A stretch of 64,000 nt of DNA. Origin: Komagataeibacter rhaeticus. Lineage in GTDB: Bacteria > Pseudomonadota > Alphaproteobacteria > Acetobacterales > Acetobacteraceae. The position numbers and the translations under genes were made by a program. Within the stretch, counting starts at the first letter, position 1, and the number at the start of each line of letters is the position of its first letter. Shown here one piece after another: positions 16,418 through 27,168 of the stretch. Below the pieces are notes generated by a model. That model had not been told where the DNA came from and did no database searches. It saw nothing but the letters and a program-made list of their open reading frames with translations. Location of the stretch: NCBI RefSeq assembly GCF_003207855.1, contig NZ_NKTZ01000001.1:372001-436000 (forward strand), written 5' to 3'.

Positions 16418-17209
16418 TCAGGTGCTTTCGGTAAAATTTTCCAGCAGCTCCGCGAATTTCTGGGGGTGTTCGACATGTAGCCAGTGACCGGCATGTTCGA
16501 TCAGTTCCAGCCGGTAGCACGGGAACAGCCTGCGCATGGTGGCATAATGCTCGCGGCGGATATAGGGCGAATTCCCGCCCGCCAGGAACAGCGTCGGGCC
16601 GGGATAGGTATAGCCTTCGGGTATGTAGGGCCAGCTTTCCACATTGGGCATCGAGTCCACGATTTTCCGCAGGCCGATGGTCCAGTGCGGGTTCTCGCCC
16701 ACCTCGATGTTCTGGAGCATCAGCGCGCGCACATCGGTATTGGCAATGTAGTGCTGGAGCAGCCGGTCGGCCCCCGCGCGGTTGAGAAAGGGGGGAAAGG
16801 AGACGCGCAGCATCTGCTCGCCCAGTCCGAACTGCCCGTGACCGGTATGGGCGGGCGGGATGTCGGCCACCAGCAGGCTGTGCACCATGCCCGGGCGCGA
16901 GAGCGCCAGCGTCATGGCCACCTTGCCCCCCATGGAATGGCCGACAAGTGTCGCGGGCAGCGCGTTGTGGTGGGCCAGGGTCTCCAGCAGGTCGGCGGCC
17001 ATGACGTTGTAGTCCATCAGCCCGTGCGGGCTGTCGCCATGGTTGCGCAGGTCAATGGCCAGCGTGCGGCGCGTGCGTGCCAGCCGGCGCTGGAAGAAGC
17101 CAAGGTTGCGCGCCCGCCCGAACAGGCCGTGCAGCAGCACGATGGGCGGCCTGCCCACCTGTTCGGGTATGATTTCTTCCGGTCCACGCTCAATGACGTT
17201 CAGTAGCAC
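16418..17209 (-). CDS. Alpha/beta-hydrolase (YbfF-like esterase)
   Basis: 263 aa with an alpha/beta-hydrolase fold: oxyanion HGLFGRARN, nucleophile elbow GHSMGG (Ser about 92), DLRNHGDSPH, and the late catalytic His in EHAGHWLHVEHP. Closest remembered family is YbfF, an acyl-CoA/short-chain esterase. The gene is 15 bp downstream of the quinone oxidoreductase gene on the same strand and may be co-transcribed. The substrate is unknown. Confidence 0.85.
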   Translation of the reverse strand: MLLNVIERGPEEIIPEQVGRPPIVLLHGLFGRARNLGFFQRRLARTRRTLAIDLRNHGDSPHGLMDYNVMAADLLETLAHHNALPATLVGHSMGGKVAMTLALSRPGMVHSLLVADIPPAHTGHGQFGLGEQMLRVSFPPFLNRAGADRLLQHYIANTDVRALMLQNIEVGENPHWTIGLRKIVDSMPNVESWPYIPEGYTYPGPTLFLAGGNSPYIRREHYATMRRLFPCYRLELIEHAGHWLHVEHPQKFAELLENFTEST

Positions 17210-17224
17210 CAGCTTTTGTCCCTA

Positions 17225-18265
17225 TCACCGTATCGTATCCGTGGGCGGGTGCTGAAGGTCCAGCATGATCTTTCCCATATGCGTTCCGTTTTCCATGAGT
17301 TTATGGGCATCGGCAACCCGCGCAAAGGGGAAGGTGGCATGGATGAGCGGGCGGATGGCGCGACGGCCCAGCAGGGGCCAGACGTGGTCTTCCAGCTGGC
17401 GGGCGATTTCGGCCTTGTAGGCCGCGTCGCGGGGGCGCAGCGTGGTGCCGGTCACCACCAGCCGGCGCGTCATGATGCGCGCCAGGTTGACCCCGTCCGC
17501 CTTCGCCCCGCCCTGCAGGGCAATGATGACCAGCCGCCCCGCGGTTGCCAGCGCACGCAGGTTGCCATCCAGATACGCCCCCCCGATCATGTCCAGTATG
17601 ACATTCACGCCCGCCCCGCCGGTCAGGTCCCTTATGCGCTGGGGGAAGTCCTCGGTGCGGTAGTTTATGGCGGCTTTCGCACCCAGCGTCGTACACAGGG
17701 CGCATTTTTCCGCTGTGCCCGCGGTGGCGTACACCGTGCCCCCCATGGCGCGTACAAGCTGGATGGCCGTGGTGCCGATGCCGCTGGTGCCGCCATGCAC
17801 CAGCACGCTCTCACCCGGTTTCAGCCCGGCGGTCATGAACAGGTTGGACCAGACGGTGAAAAACGTCTCGGGCAGGCTGGCGGCATGGATGGCGTCGAAT
17901 CCGGTGGGCCAGGGCAGGCACTGGCCGGCGGGCACGGTGCAGTACTGGGCGTAGCCACCCCCGTTGGTCAGCGCGCAGACCCGCGCGCCCGGGGCTGGAA
18001 ACGCGTTGGCGGGCAGGTCCGTGCCCATGGCCACCACTTCCCCCGCCACTTCCAGGCCCAGCAGCGGGCTTGCGCCCGGCGGCGGGGGATAAAGCCCCTT
18101 GCGCTGCATGATGTCGGGCCGGTTGATGCCGGCCGCCATGACCCGTACCAGCACCTCACCCGGGCCGGGTCGCGGGACGGGCAGGGTGGTGCGGTGCAGG
18201 GAATCGGGTGTGCCGTCCTCACTGTAGGTGATGGCCTGCATGGTGTCGGGAATGCTCTGCGTCAT
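17225..18265 (-). CDS. NAD(P)H quinone oxidoreductase, PIG3/zinc-free MDR type
   Basis: 346-aa medium-chain reductase lacking the catalytic zinc Cys. The nucleotide-binding motif is HGGTSGIGTTAIQLVRAMG, and ILDMIGGAYLDGNL and GRLVIIALQGG fit the PIG3/QOR branch. It likely reduces quinones or enals with NADPH. A GGAGG site lies about 7 nt before ATG 18265; the longer frame to 18469 has no such support. The esterase gene follows. Confidence 0.9.
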   Translation of the reverse strand: MTQSIPDTMQAITYSEDGTPDSLHRTTLPVPRPGPGEVLVRVMAAGINRPDIMQRKGLYPPPPGASPLLGLEVAGEVVAMGTDLPANAFPAPGARVCALTNGGGYAQYCTVPAGQCLPWPTGFDAIHAASLPETFFTVWSNLFMTAGLKPGESVLVHGGTSGIGTTAIQLVRAMGGTVYATAGTAEKCALCTTLGAKAAINYRTEDFPQRIRDLTGGAGVNVILDMIGGAYLDGNLRALATAGRLVIIALQGGAKADGVNLARIMTRRLVVTGTTLRPRDAAYKAEIARQLEDHVWPLLGRRAIRPLIHATFPFARVADAHKLMENGTHMGKIMLDLQHPPTDTIR

Positions 18266-18420
18266 TTCTGTGTCCTCCGGGGCATGTCTCATGCCGTGTG
18301 GGGCACCATGGTGCAGGCGATAGGCGCCGCAGGACCAGTGCGCATGGCGTGGAATCGAGCAAACGTGTGGCGGCCGTCCCGGTTGCGGCGCATGGCGGGG
18401 CTGGCGGGCGGGGCGTACAT

Positions 18421-18455
18421 GAAAAAGGCGCCGGGACCTGTGCGGTCCCGGCGCC
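18421..18455 (-). terminator. Intrinsic terminator of glnA
   Basis: Perfect 12-bp stem GGCGCCGGGACC / GGTCCCGGCGCC with a 5-nt loop. On the minus strand it is followed at once by TTTTTC. It starts 37 bp past the glnA stop and is the best rho-independent terminator in the window. Confidence 0.9.
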
Positions 18456-18491
18456 CTGCCTGTGTCCATATTCCCGCAGGGGAGATGCGGA

Positions 18492-19952
18492 TCAGACGGA
18501 GTAGTACATCTCGAACTCGGCCGGATGCGGGGTGTGCTCGAACTTGAACACTTCCTGCCACTTGATTTCGCAGTAGCTCTCGATCTGGTCCTTGGTGAAC
18601 ACGCCGCCAGCCAGCAGGAACTCGTGGTCGGCTTCCAGCGCCGTCAGGGCTTCACGCAGGGAACCGGCAACGGTCGGGATCTGCTTCAGCTCTTCGGGGG
18701 GCAGGTCGTACAGGTCCTTGTCCATCGCCTCGCCGGGGTGGATCTTGTTCTTGATCCCGTCCAGGCCAGCCATGAGCATGGCGGAGAACGCCAGGTAGGG
18801 GTTCGCGGTCGGATCGGGGAAGCGGACCTCGACGCGCTTGGCCTTCGGGCTGGTCGCGTAGGGGATACGGCACGAAGCGGAGCGGTTGCGGGCCGAGTAG
18901 GCCAGCAGCACGGGGGCTTCAAAGCCCGGGATCAGGCGCTTGTAGGAGTTGGTGGACGGGTTGGTGAAGGCGTTCAGCGCCTTGGCGTGCTTGATGATGC
19001 CGCCGATGTAGTACAGTGCCTCGTCCGACAGGTCGGCATAGCCGTTGCCGCCGAACGTGGGCTTGCCGTCGCGCCAGATGGACTGGTGGACATGCATGCC
19101 CGATCCGTTGTCGCCATAGATCGGCTTGGGCATGAAGGTTGCCGTCTTGCCATAGGAATGGGCAACGTTGTGCACGCAGTACTTGTAGATCTGCATGAAG
19201 TCGGCCGAGCGGACCAGCGTTTCGAACTTGGTGCCCAGCTCGTGCTGCGACTGTGCCACCTCGTGGTGGTGCTTTTCGATCGGCAGGCCCATTTCGCCCA
19301 TCGTCGTCAGCATTTCGGCGCGCAGGTCGCTTTCGCTGTCAACCGGCGCCACGGGGAAGTAGCCACCCTTTACGGTCGGGCGGTGGCCCATGTTGCCTTC
19401 GGGATAGTCCTTCAGCGAGGCGCCGGGGCCTTCGATGCTTTCAAGCTCGTATTTGCCGAAATTCGGGCCGGTGCCAAAGCGCACGCTGTCAAAGATGAAG
19501 AATTCGGCTTCGGGGCCGAAGAAGGCGGTGTCACCCAGGCCGGTGGACTGCAGGTACTGCTCGGCCAGCTTGGCGGTCGCGCGCGGGTCGCGGTTGTAGA
19601 ACTGCCCGGTGGACGGCTCGATGATGTCACAGATCAGGATGAGCTGCGGCTTGGCGGAGAACGGGTCCATAACCGCGGTGGTCGGGTCAGGCAGCAGGAT
19701 CATGTCACTTTCGTTGATGGCCTTCCATCCGGCGATGGAGGAGCCGTCAAACATGAAGCCTTCGCGGAAGGTGTCTTCTTCGATCGTGGTGACATACTGG
19801 GTGGTGTGGTGCCACTTGCCACGCGGATCGGTGAAACGCAGGTCAACCATCTCCACCGCGTTTTCCTTGATCATCTCAAAGACCTTCGCGATGGCCTTGG
19901 TGGAATGTGACGGCGTGGAGGCCGCGGCCGGGGCCTGTGCTTTTTTTGCCAT
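18492..19952 (-). CDS. glnA: Glutamine synthetase type I
   Basis: 486-aa GS-I assimilating ammonia into glutamine; dodecamer in the cytoplasm. [26 protein letters not shown], and [10 protein letters not shown] (catalytic and ammonia site) are present. The adenylylation tyrosine is in [11 protein letters not shown], so activity is under GlnE control. The length is slightly over the usual 470 because of an Ala-rich N-terminal extension ([16 protein letters not shown]). It lies 121 bp downstream of glnB, the usual glnBA order. Confidence 0.97.
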   Translation of the reverse strand: MAKKAQAPAAASTPSHSTKAIAKVFEMIKENAVEMVDLRFTDPRGKWHHTTQYVTTIEEDTFREGFMFDGSSIAGWKAINESDMILLPDPTTAVMDPFSAKPQLILICDIIEPSTGQFYNRDPRATAKLAEQYLQSTGLGDTAFFGPEAEFFIFDSVRFGTGPNFGKYELESIEGPGASLKDYPEGNMGHRPTVKGGYFPVAPVDSESDLRAEMLTTMGEMGLPIEKHHHEVAQSQHELGTKFETLVRSADFMQIYKYCVHNVAHSYGKTATFMPKPIYGDNGSGMHVHQSIWRDGKPTFGGNGYADLSDEALYYIGGIIKHAKALNAFTNPSTNSYKRLIPGFEAPVLLAYSARNRSASCRIPYATSPKAKRVEVRFPDPTANPYLAFSAMLMAGLDGIKNKIHPGEAMDKDLYDLPPEELKQIPTVAGSLREALTALEADHEFLLAGGVFTKDQIESYCEIKWQEVFKFEHTPHPAEFEMYYSV

Positions 19953-20073
19953 GTTTAAATTACCTGTCCTGACTTTGGTGTGCCGTTCCATGCGGCGCGG
20001 TGGCTATGGTTACGGAAACGCAAGGCTGCTGTCGATAGTCCTGCCGCCATGGGACCCATGTCTGCATGACGGC

Positions 20074-21779
<1,706 letters not shown>

Positions 21780-21821
21780 TTGACGCGCCCGGACGGCTTT
21801 TCTATATAGCAGCGCAGTTGT

Positions 21822-21898
21822 GGCGGACGTAGCTCAGTCGGTAGAGCGCCGGTTTGTGGTACCGGTTGTCGCGGGTTCGATCCCCGTCGTTCGCCCCA
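21822..21898 (+). tRNA. tRNA-His (GTG)
   Basis: Full cloverleaf with encoded CCA. The acceptor stem GCGGACG / CGTTCGC is extended by the His-specific G-1 opposite C73. Anticodon GTG is at 21856-21858 and the T-loop is GGTTCGATCC. It lies 42 bp after the aminotransferase gene. Confidence 0.95.
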
Positions 21899-21919
21899 CT
21901 GCCTTTTCCCCTTATGAAA

Positions 21920-22780
21920 TCATGCACCCGCAAAGGTGCGCGCCAGACCCGTCGCCAGTGGCGTGGGCGTCAGGCCAAGCCGTGCCCGCATGGGGCCGAT
22001 GTCGAATATCTTGTCTTCCATAAGCCGCCGTATCTCGGCGGGCCTGATGCGGGGCAGTCCCGGTACGGGCAGGCGGGCCAGCAGCATCAGCGCCGCTCCC
22101 GGCACCGGCACGACCGGGCGCGGGCGCAGGCCCGCGGCCAGGGCGACGGCGCGGGTGAAATCCCGGTAGGCAACCTGCTCCCCCCCGGCAATGACAAGGC
22201 TGTGCGGCCCGTCCCATTCCCGGCCCAGGGCCGCGATGATCGCATCCGTCACGTCTCCCTGCCAGATCGGCTGGATACGCGCCCGCCCGCCGCCAGGCAG
22301 GGGCAGTACCGGCAGGCGGCGCATCAGGGCGGCCAGGCGCTGTACGTTATCCTCCCCCTGTGCGCCATAGATCATGCTGGGATGCAGCAGCACGCCCCGG
22401 CGGCCCGAGCGGGCAAAGGCCCGCGCGCCCACCTGCACGCCGCGTGCGTGGGAATCGGGCCAGCGGGTGAAGATGCGCGTACTGCCCAGTGCCACGACCT
22501 GCGCCCGTGGCGGTGCCGCCGCCAGGACAGCGGGCAGATGGCGGGCATGGGCGGTCAGGACAATGGCGGTGGCATCTGCCAGCGCTGCGCGCAGCCCGGC
22601 CTGTCCCGCTTCAAGATCGGCCACCCGTGCGGGACCGGCCATGCCGCCCGCCTGCCAGAGGGGGAGGTTGCGCACGACAGGCACGACCGTATGCCCGCGT
22701 AGCATCAGGCTGTGGCACAGCGCCCGTCCCGTGCGCCCGGTCGCGCCGATGACATGCACCGGGCCACCGATCCCCCCCAT
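21920..22780 (-). CDS. NAD(P)-binding epimerase/NmrA-like protein
   Basis: 286 aa. N-terminal Rossmann motif HVIGATGRTGRALCHSL and downstream LHPSMIYGAQGEDNV with a Tyr, as in atypical extended SDRs (NmrA/NDUFA9-like). It probably binds NAD(P)H and acts as a redox sensor or dehydrogenase; the substrate is unknown. Its ATG overlaps the stop of the upstream membrane gene (ATGA at 22780), so the two are translationally coupled. Confidence 0.8.
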   Translation of the reverse strand: MGGIGGPVHVIGATGRTGRALCHSLMLRGHTVVPVVRNLPLWQAGGMAGPARVADLEAGQAGLRAALADATAIVLTAHARHLPAVLAAAPPRAQVVALGSTRIFTRWPDSHARGVQVGARAFARSGRRGVLLHPSMIYGAQGEDNVQRLAALMRRLPVLPLPGGGRARIQPIWQGDVTDAIIAALGREWDGPHSLVIAGGEQVAYRDFTRAVALAAGLRPRPVVPVPGAALMLLARLPVPGLPRIRPAEIRRLMEDKIFDIGPMRARLGLTPTPLATGLARTFAGA

Positions 22781-24126
22781 CAGGGTGTGGAAATGGTCAG
22801 GCCCAGCGGGGCCGCGACCGACGGGTCGCCCGCCATGGACAGGGCAACGCCCAGCATCATCAGGTTGACCGGCTTCATCGGGCGCAGCGCGATCTGTAGC
22901 GGATGGTCCTGCGGGGACTGCAGGAAGCGGCCCATGGCGCGCATCGAGGCATCATCGGACGTGGCCAGCATGGCCAGCAGGCCCTGGCGGTAGGTCTCCA
23001 CATCCGTGTTGCGGCTTCTGGCCAGCCCCGCCACGATATGGCTGGCCAGTGAGCGGTCTTCCCATGTCATGGCGGCGGAGACGATGCGCGCGGTTTCGGG
23101 AATGATGGCCATGTCGTCAAACGGGATCTGGTCCAGTTCCGCCACCACGGACAGGTTGCCCATTTCCGGTGCCTCGACTGTCAGCGGTTCCAGGTGCACA
23201 TGGCCAGCACTACGGTCGCTGGTGCTGTTGACATGGATGTTGCCGGTAAAATGGTCATAACCGAACGCATTGAGGATGGAGGGATTGTCCGTCCCGGTGG
23301 ACCAGAGCGTCAGGTTGGTCAGGTTCGTGTCCATCTTGTCCTCCGTCTCGGTGGAGAAACGCGATGTGGTGACATGGTCGATCTGGAGCATGGGGTGGGT
23401 GCTGGCGATCTCCACCTTCTTCAGGTCCATGGTCTGGGGATGGCGCTCATGGACCAGGTGGCCGGACTGGATCAGGCTTGCCACCTCGCTGGCGAAGTCC
23501 GGGCCGTCAAGCTGTATGTGCTCGACCGCGATGCGGCGCGTGGGGGTCAGGTTGATCTGGGTTGCCAGTTTCTCCAGATCGAGATGCGAGGACCGGCCCA
23601 GCCCGTACTGGCCTATGGTCATGCGCCCGATGGTCACATCGGTCTGGCTGGCGGGTATGGCCAGGTGCAGGTTGGTGAAGGTGCCCGTATCCAGCACAAG
23701 CGAATCGAAGCCCAGCGGGCGGGCCGTCTCCGCCGTGACGCGCGCGGTATTGGGCATGACAAGGTTGCCCAGCGCCACCTGGTCAAGCGAGATGGTGCTG
23801 TCCTGCGTCATGACCTTCACGTCACGCAGCACGATGCTGCCAATCTTCTCGCCCTGCACGTTGTTGCCGGTCAGGCCGCCCAGCCGCACATCGGCCGCGA
23901 CCAGCGTCATGGCCGGGTTGTGGTAGGTCACCGCGGTAAAATGCGCGCCACGCGCCAGCGTGCGCGGCCGGGCCGTGGCATAGCTGAACGTGGCGCCCGG
24001 CCCGAGGGAGGCACGGAAGTCGGCAATGCCGGCCTCCAGCCTGCGCTGGGCGAAGTGATGCACCCCCCAGCTGCCAACCAGTAGCACAAGTATGAGCAGG
24101 GGGATGGCGGGATAGAGTTTCTTCAC
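22780..24126 (-). CDS. Membrane-anchored periplasmic protein of unknown function
   Basis: 448 aa with one N-terminal membrane anchor (about 5-24, YPAIPLLILVLLVGSWGVHH) and a long beta-rich periplasmic part with many VT.V.L-type strands. It resembles DUF945/DUF2125-like or AsmA-like envelope proteins, but I cannot place it firmly. Coupled by an ATGA overlap to the NAD-binding gene. It is divergent from rplM, with an 18-bp palindrome in the shared upstream region. Confidence 0.65.
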   Translation of the reverse strand: MKKLYPAIPLLILVLLVGSWGVHHFAQRRLEAGIADFRASLGPGATFSYATARPRTLARGAHFTAVTYHNPAMTLVAADVRLGGLTGNNVQGEKIGSIVLRDVKVMTQDSTISLDQVALGNLVMPNTARVTAETARPLGFDSLVLDTGTFTNLHLAIPASQTDVTIGRMTIGQYGLGRSSHLDLEKLATQINLTPTRRIAVEHIQLDGPDFASEVASLIQSGHLVHERHPQTMDLKKVEIASTHPMLQIDHVTTSRFSTETEDKMDTNLTNLTLWSTGTDNPSILNAFGYDHFTGNIHVNSTSDRSAGHVHLEPLTVEAPEMGNLSVVAELDQIPFDDMAIIPETARIVSAAMTWEDRSLASHIVAGLARSRNTDVETYRQGLLAMLATSDDASMRAMGRFLQSPQDHPLQIALRPMKPVNLMMLGVALSMAGDPSVAAPLGLTISTP

Positions 24127-24219
24127 GAGCCTGATATCCGTAATGACCTTGAACCGAGTGCTATCGCATTACGGCCCCCCTCGGCAATCGCCCGTGGGGA
24201 AGATGGGACGGGAAAGATG

Positions 24220-24237
24220 GTGGTATCATGATACCAC
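24220..24237. promoter_or_regulatory. Perfect palindrome, operator candidate
   Basis: GTGGTATCATGATACCAC, a perfect 18-bp palindrome in the divergent gap. It lies 93 bp from the start of the membrane gene and 120 bp from rplM. The TGGT...ACCA ends recall GntR/FadR-type operators. The regulator is unknown. Confidence 0.55.
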
Positions 24238-24283
24238 ACACGATTTTTTACCGGAAAAATGCCGTCCATACGGGATTATGTGC

Positions 24284-24313
24284 TTGACGTTCGTGTGCCG
24301 TACGGATGATAAC
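24284..24313 (+). promoter_or_regulatory. Candidate promoter of rplM-rpsI
   Basis: TTGACG (24284-24289), 18-bp spacer, GATAAC (24308-24313), 44 bp upstream of the rplM ATG. The -35 is strong and the -10 moderate. Confidence 0.5.
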
Positions 24314-24357
24314 GCGCCACCTGTTACCGCTACATTACCGGACGGAACACTGAATCC

Positions 24358-24840
24358 ATGAAGACCACACTTTCGCTGAAACCCACCGAGGTGACGCGTG
24401 GCTGGACCCTGATCGATGCCGAAGGCCTCGTTCTGGGCCGTCTGGCCGCCATCATCGCCCAGCGCCTGCGCGGCAAGCACAAGCCGCAGTTCACCCCGCA
24501 TGTTGATTGCGGCGACAACATTGTCGTCATCAACGCCGAGAAGGTCCGCCTGACCGGCAACAAGGTGGACCAGAAGCTGTTCCATTACCACACCGGCTAC
24601 CCCGGCGGGATCAAGGAACGCACGATCACCCAGCGCCTGACTGGCAAGAACCCCGGTCACGTCGTGCGCAAGGCGGTCGAGCGCATGATCACGCGCGGCC
24701 CGCTGCAGCGTGCGCAGATGAAGCACCTGTACGTCTATGCCGGCAGCGAACACCCGCATGAAGGCCAGAAGCCGCAGGTACTCGATGTCGCGGCGCTGAA
24801 CCGCAAGAATGCCGTCAACACCCAGAAGGTCGGGGGCTGA
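24358..24840 (+). CDS. rplM: 50S ribosomal protein L13
   Basis: 160-aa L13, an early-assembly large-subunit protein. Family stretches: [37 protein letters not shown] and [10 protein letters not shown]. It is followed 5 bp later by rpsI, the universal L13-S9 operon. Confidence 0.98.
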   Translation: MKTTLSLKPTEVTRGWTLIDAEGLVLGRLAAIIAQRLRGKHKPQFTPHVDCGDNIVVINAEKVRLTGNKVDQKLFHYHTGYPGGIKERTITQRLTGKNPGHVVRKAVERMITRGPLQRAQMKHLYVYAGSEHPHEGQKPQVLDVAALNRKNAVNTQKVGG

Positions 24841-24845
24841 ACCAC

Positions 24846-25349
24846 ATGTCTGAAACCCAAGAACGTACAGGCACGCTGGCTGACCTGAAGGAAGCCGTGG
24901 CTTCCGGCCAGGTCGTTTCCTCCCAGGAAGCGGCACCCGTCTACGAAGCCAAGCGCGATGCGCAGGGCCGTTCCTATGCAACCGGTCGCCGTAAGGACGC
25001 GGTGGCCCGCGTGTGGATCAAGCCGGGCAAGGGCGACATCATCGTCAACCGTCGTCCGGTCGGCACCTATTTCGCCCGTCCGGTCCTGCGCATGCTGATC
25101 ACGCAGCCCTTCCTGGTGGCTGACCGCTACAACCAGTTCGACGTGTACTGCACGGTCGTTGGTGGTGGCCTGTCCGGCCAGGCCGGTGCGGTCCGTCACG
25201 GCATCAGCCGTGCGCTGACCCATTACGAGCCCGCGCTGCGCAGCATCCTGAAGGCCGCTGGCTTCCTGACGCGCGATTCGCGTGTTGTTGAACGTAAGAA
25301 GTACGGCCGCGCCAAGGCCCGTCGTTCCTTCCAGTTCAGCAAGCGCTGA
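24846..25349 (+). CDS. rpsI: 30S ribosomal protein S9
   Basis: 167-aa S9. The N-terminal extension of about 35 residues is longer than in E. coli and usual in alphaproteobacteria. The core begins at [19 protein letters not shown] and the C-terminus [13 protein letters not shown] reaches the P-site tRNA. Second gene of the L13-S9 operon. Confidence 0.98.
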   Translation: MSETQERTGTLADLKEAVASGQVVSSQEAAPVYEAKRDAQGRSYATGRRKDAVARVWIKPGKGDIIVNRRPVGTYFARPVLRMLITQPFLVADRYNQFDVYCTVVGGGLSGQAGAVRHGISRALTHYEPALRSILKAAGFLTRDSRVVERKKYGRAKARRSFQFSKR

Positions 25350-25360
25350 TCCTGCTTTTC

Positions 25361-25424
25361 CCGTGGCGTGCCACGGGATACGGGTTCTGCAACGGGGTCG
25401 GTCCAGCAATGGACCGGCCCCGTT
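25361..25424 (+). terminator. Tandem hairpins after rpsI
   Basis: Two stems follow rpsI: CCCGTGGC / GCCACGGG (25361-25378), and a longer one from AACGGGG (25391) to CCCCGTT (25424) with GGTCC/GGACC inside. Neither has a long T-run. Repeat copy D follows 36 bp later. Confidence 0.5.
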
Positions 25425-25459
25425 CTGCGTTGGGCCTGCTGTTCATCGGAACATGAAGA

Positions 25460-25511
25460 CGCTTCAGAAGAACGCCGCCTTTTTGAAAAAAGGCGGTACC
25501 CAGAAACTTTT
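25460..25511. repeat. Palindromic repeat, copy D (right half)
   Basis: Carries the right hairpin GCCGCCTTTTT / AAAAAAGGCGG and the end ACCCAGAAACTTTT; the left end and left hairpin are missing apart from a short GCTTCAGAAGAAC remnant. It lies between rpsI (+) and a small gene (-), which converge. Confidence 0.8.
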
Positions 25512-25532
25512 GTTATTATTTACAATATCCCC

Positions 25533-25817
25533 TTAGGCGAAGGGATTGGGCACCCTGGCCGCCTTGCGGGGCGGCAGGCTGTCGGGCAGGTCTGCCTGTG
25601 CATCCAGCGTATCGACCACCTGCTGCAGGAACGCCAGCAGCGCGCGGGCGCGTTCCAGCCCGGCCTTGTCGCGGCTGAGATCGGTCTGGCCATAAAAGGC
25701 GATGCTGTCGGTGCCATTTTCCACCGTCATGCCGCCAATGGTGCGGCTGGTGCTGTTATCGGCAAAGGGCACAAGCCCCGTGGCGGCAGGGCCGGGTCTG
25801 GTGGAATGGGTGGTCAT
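25533..25817 (-). CDS. Small conserved hypothetical protein
   Basis: 94 aa from ATG 25817. Central region DSIAFYGQTDLSRDKAGLERARALLAFLQQVVDTL is well structured and ends in a basic PPRKAARVPNPFA tail. I recall similar small proteins in Acetobacteraceae, but no function is known. The frame extends to 26018 only because it is open; the longer part overlaps the nuclease gene. It lies just downstream of the secreted nuclease gene. Confidence 0.65.
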   Translation of the reverse strand: MTTHSTRPGPAATGLVPFADNSTSRTIGGMTVENGTDSIAFYGQTDLSRDKAGLERARALLAFLQQVVDTLDAQADLPDSLPPRKAARVPNPFA

Positions 25818-25846
25818 GGCTGTCTCTCCTGTTATCAGCGGGACTT

Positions 25847-26689
25847 TTACCAGCGGTAATGGGCATGCCGCCGTGTGGTGTGGCGGCGTGTATGGGTTGT
25901 GGTGCGCACGCGGCCATACGGCAGGGTCATGCAGTTCTGTTTCATGCGTGCGGGCAGGGCGGGAAAGGGATCGATCCCGGTCATGCGCGTCAGTTCCGCT
26001 ACGCTGACATGGCTGCAACCGGGGTTGCGGGCCACATTATGGCATACATAAACCCCCGTCTGCTGCCGGGCGGGCGTATAGACGGCCTTCCATGTGGATG
26101 TCGGCACCAGCACCCGGTCGCGGCCTATGGCCGACAGGCTGTTGCCACGGAAGGCGGGGCCGGTCACCACGTACAGTTCCCCGGCACGCAGGGTCAGGCG
26201 GCGCAGGTCCGATTCGATCATGGCCCATTTTTCCCGGTTCAGCGCCGCGCGCTGGGGCACGATGTTGGACAGGGCAAAGGTTTCTTCCTGCGTCTGCCGG
26301 TCCGGCATGTCGCCCGAAGGCGCCATGTGCCCCCGGTCGAAGCCGGAGCGGACATAATCCTCCAGCTCCGCGCGTGACCCGGCGGGGATGCGGGCATCAG
26401 GGTGGAACGTACCCTCACGCGGGGTGGACATGGCCGCCCGCACCATCGCTTCATCCAGATGTTCCGCCGCCCATAGCGGTTCGCGCGCCAGACCTGAATA
26501 CAGCACGGCGAACCGGCTGCTGCACAGGATACGGGTCTGTGGTGCCATGCGGGGATTGTCCAGAACGGGCAACTGGCCGCCTGCGCCCAGGGCCGTGCAG
26601 TCCTGCGCCCGGGCGGCATGGCAGGCCAGCAGGGCCAGAACGCCAAAGGCGGCATGGAGCAGGCAACGGGCGGCGTGGCATGGGGCCAT
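25847..26689 (-). CDS. Secreted DNA/RNA non-specific endonuclease
   Basis: 280 aa with a signal peptide (about 1-28, cleaved after ACHAARA). The NucA/Serratia-type beta-beta-alpha-metal active site DRGH is at residues 118-121 in FDRGHMAPSGD, with the downstream metal Asn in ALSNIVPQ. The enzyme degrades extracellular or periplasmic nucleic acid. Cysteine pairs fit an exported protein. The C-terminal end is rich in Thr, Arg and His. The small gene follows 29 bp later. Confidence 0.9.
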   Translation of the reverse strand: MAPCHAARCLLHAAFGVLALLACHAARAQDCTALGAGGQLPVLDNPRMAPQTRILCSSRFAVLYSGLAREPLWAAEHLDEAMVRAAMSTPREGTFHPDARIPAGSRAELEDYVRSGFDRGHMAPSGDMPDRQTQEETFALSNIVPQRAALNREKWAMIESDLRRLTLRAGELYVVTGPAFRGNSLSAIGRDRVLVPTSTWKAVYTPARQQTGVYVCHNVARNPGCSHVSVAELTRMTGIDPFPALPARMKQNCMTLPYGRVRTTTHTRRHTTRRHAHYRW

Positions 26690-26755
26690 GGACTGGTGTT
26701 ATCCATCTGTTCTGGTAAAACGGGTGTATTCATAAACATCCCGCAGGGCAGGGCA

Positions 26756-26929
26756 ATGGTGCAGCAATCCGGTTCAGGCCGTCCCGATCCCCGTTTTGTC
26801 CTGCGTCGGAATGAACTGCCGCCCAGCCGGCGTGAGCGCCTGATGCGTATCGGGCTGCGTGTGGTGACCGTCGTGCTGCTGGCGGCGGCGTTGACCGATC
26901 TTGTGTTCCGCCTTGTCCGGCATGGATAA
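26756..26929 (+). CDS. Small single-pass membrane protein
   Basis: 57 aa from ATG 26756: a basic N-terminal half (LRRNELPPSRRERLMR) and one membrane helix (RVVTVVLLAAALTDLVFRL). No homologue recognised. It is divergent from the nuclease gene by 66 bp and followed by repeat copy E. It could be spurious, but its codon use and topology are plausible. Confidence 0.45.
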   Translation: MVQQSGSGRPDPRFVLRRNELPPSRRERLMRIGLRVVTVVLLAAALTDLVFRLVRHG

Positions 26930-27016
26930 CAGGGCTGTTTCCAGAGCAGTCCATTGATAAAAAAATAGTAAGAGGCTGTTTGATCAGTCAGCTCATGATA
27001 GCGCTTTAAAATTAAA

Positions 27017-27096
27017 GAAAGTTTTTGGTGAAGCTTTTTGCAAAAGCTGCGAAAGAACGCCGCCTTTTAAAAAAGGCGGCGTGCCCTGGGGCTTTT
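27017..27096. repeat. Palindromic repeat, copy E
   Basis: Variant copy: GAAAGTTTTTGGTG at the left end, left hairpin AGCTTTTTGCAAAAGCT, right hairpin GCCGCCTTTTAAAAAAGGCGGC, right end drifted to CCTGGGGCTTTT. It lies between the small membrane-protein gene (+) and the 27169 gene (-), which converge. Confidence 0.82.
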
Positions 27097-27168
27097 CGGG
27101 CAAAGCTTGACCAGCAACGTCCTGATCATCCGCCGGATGCTTCAAGGGCAGGCCATGGCCATGGTCTT

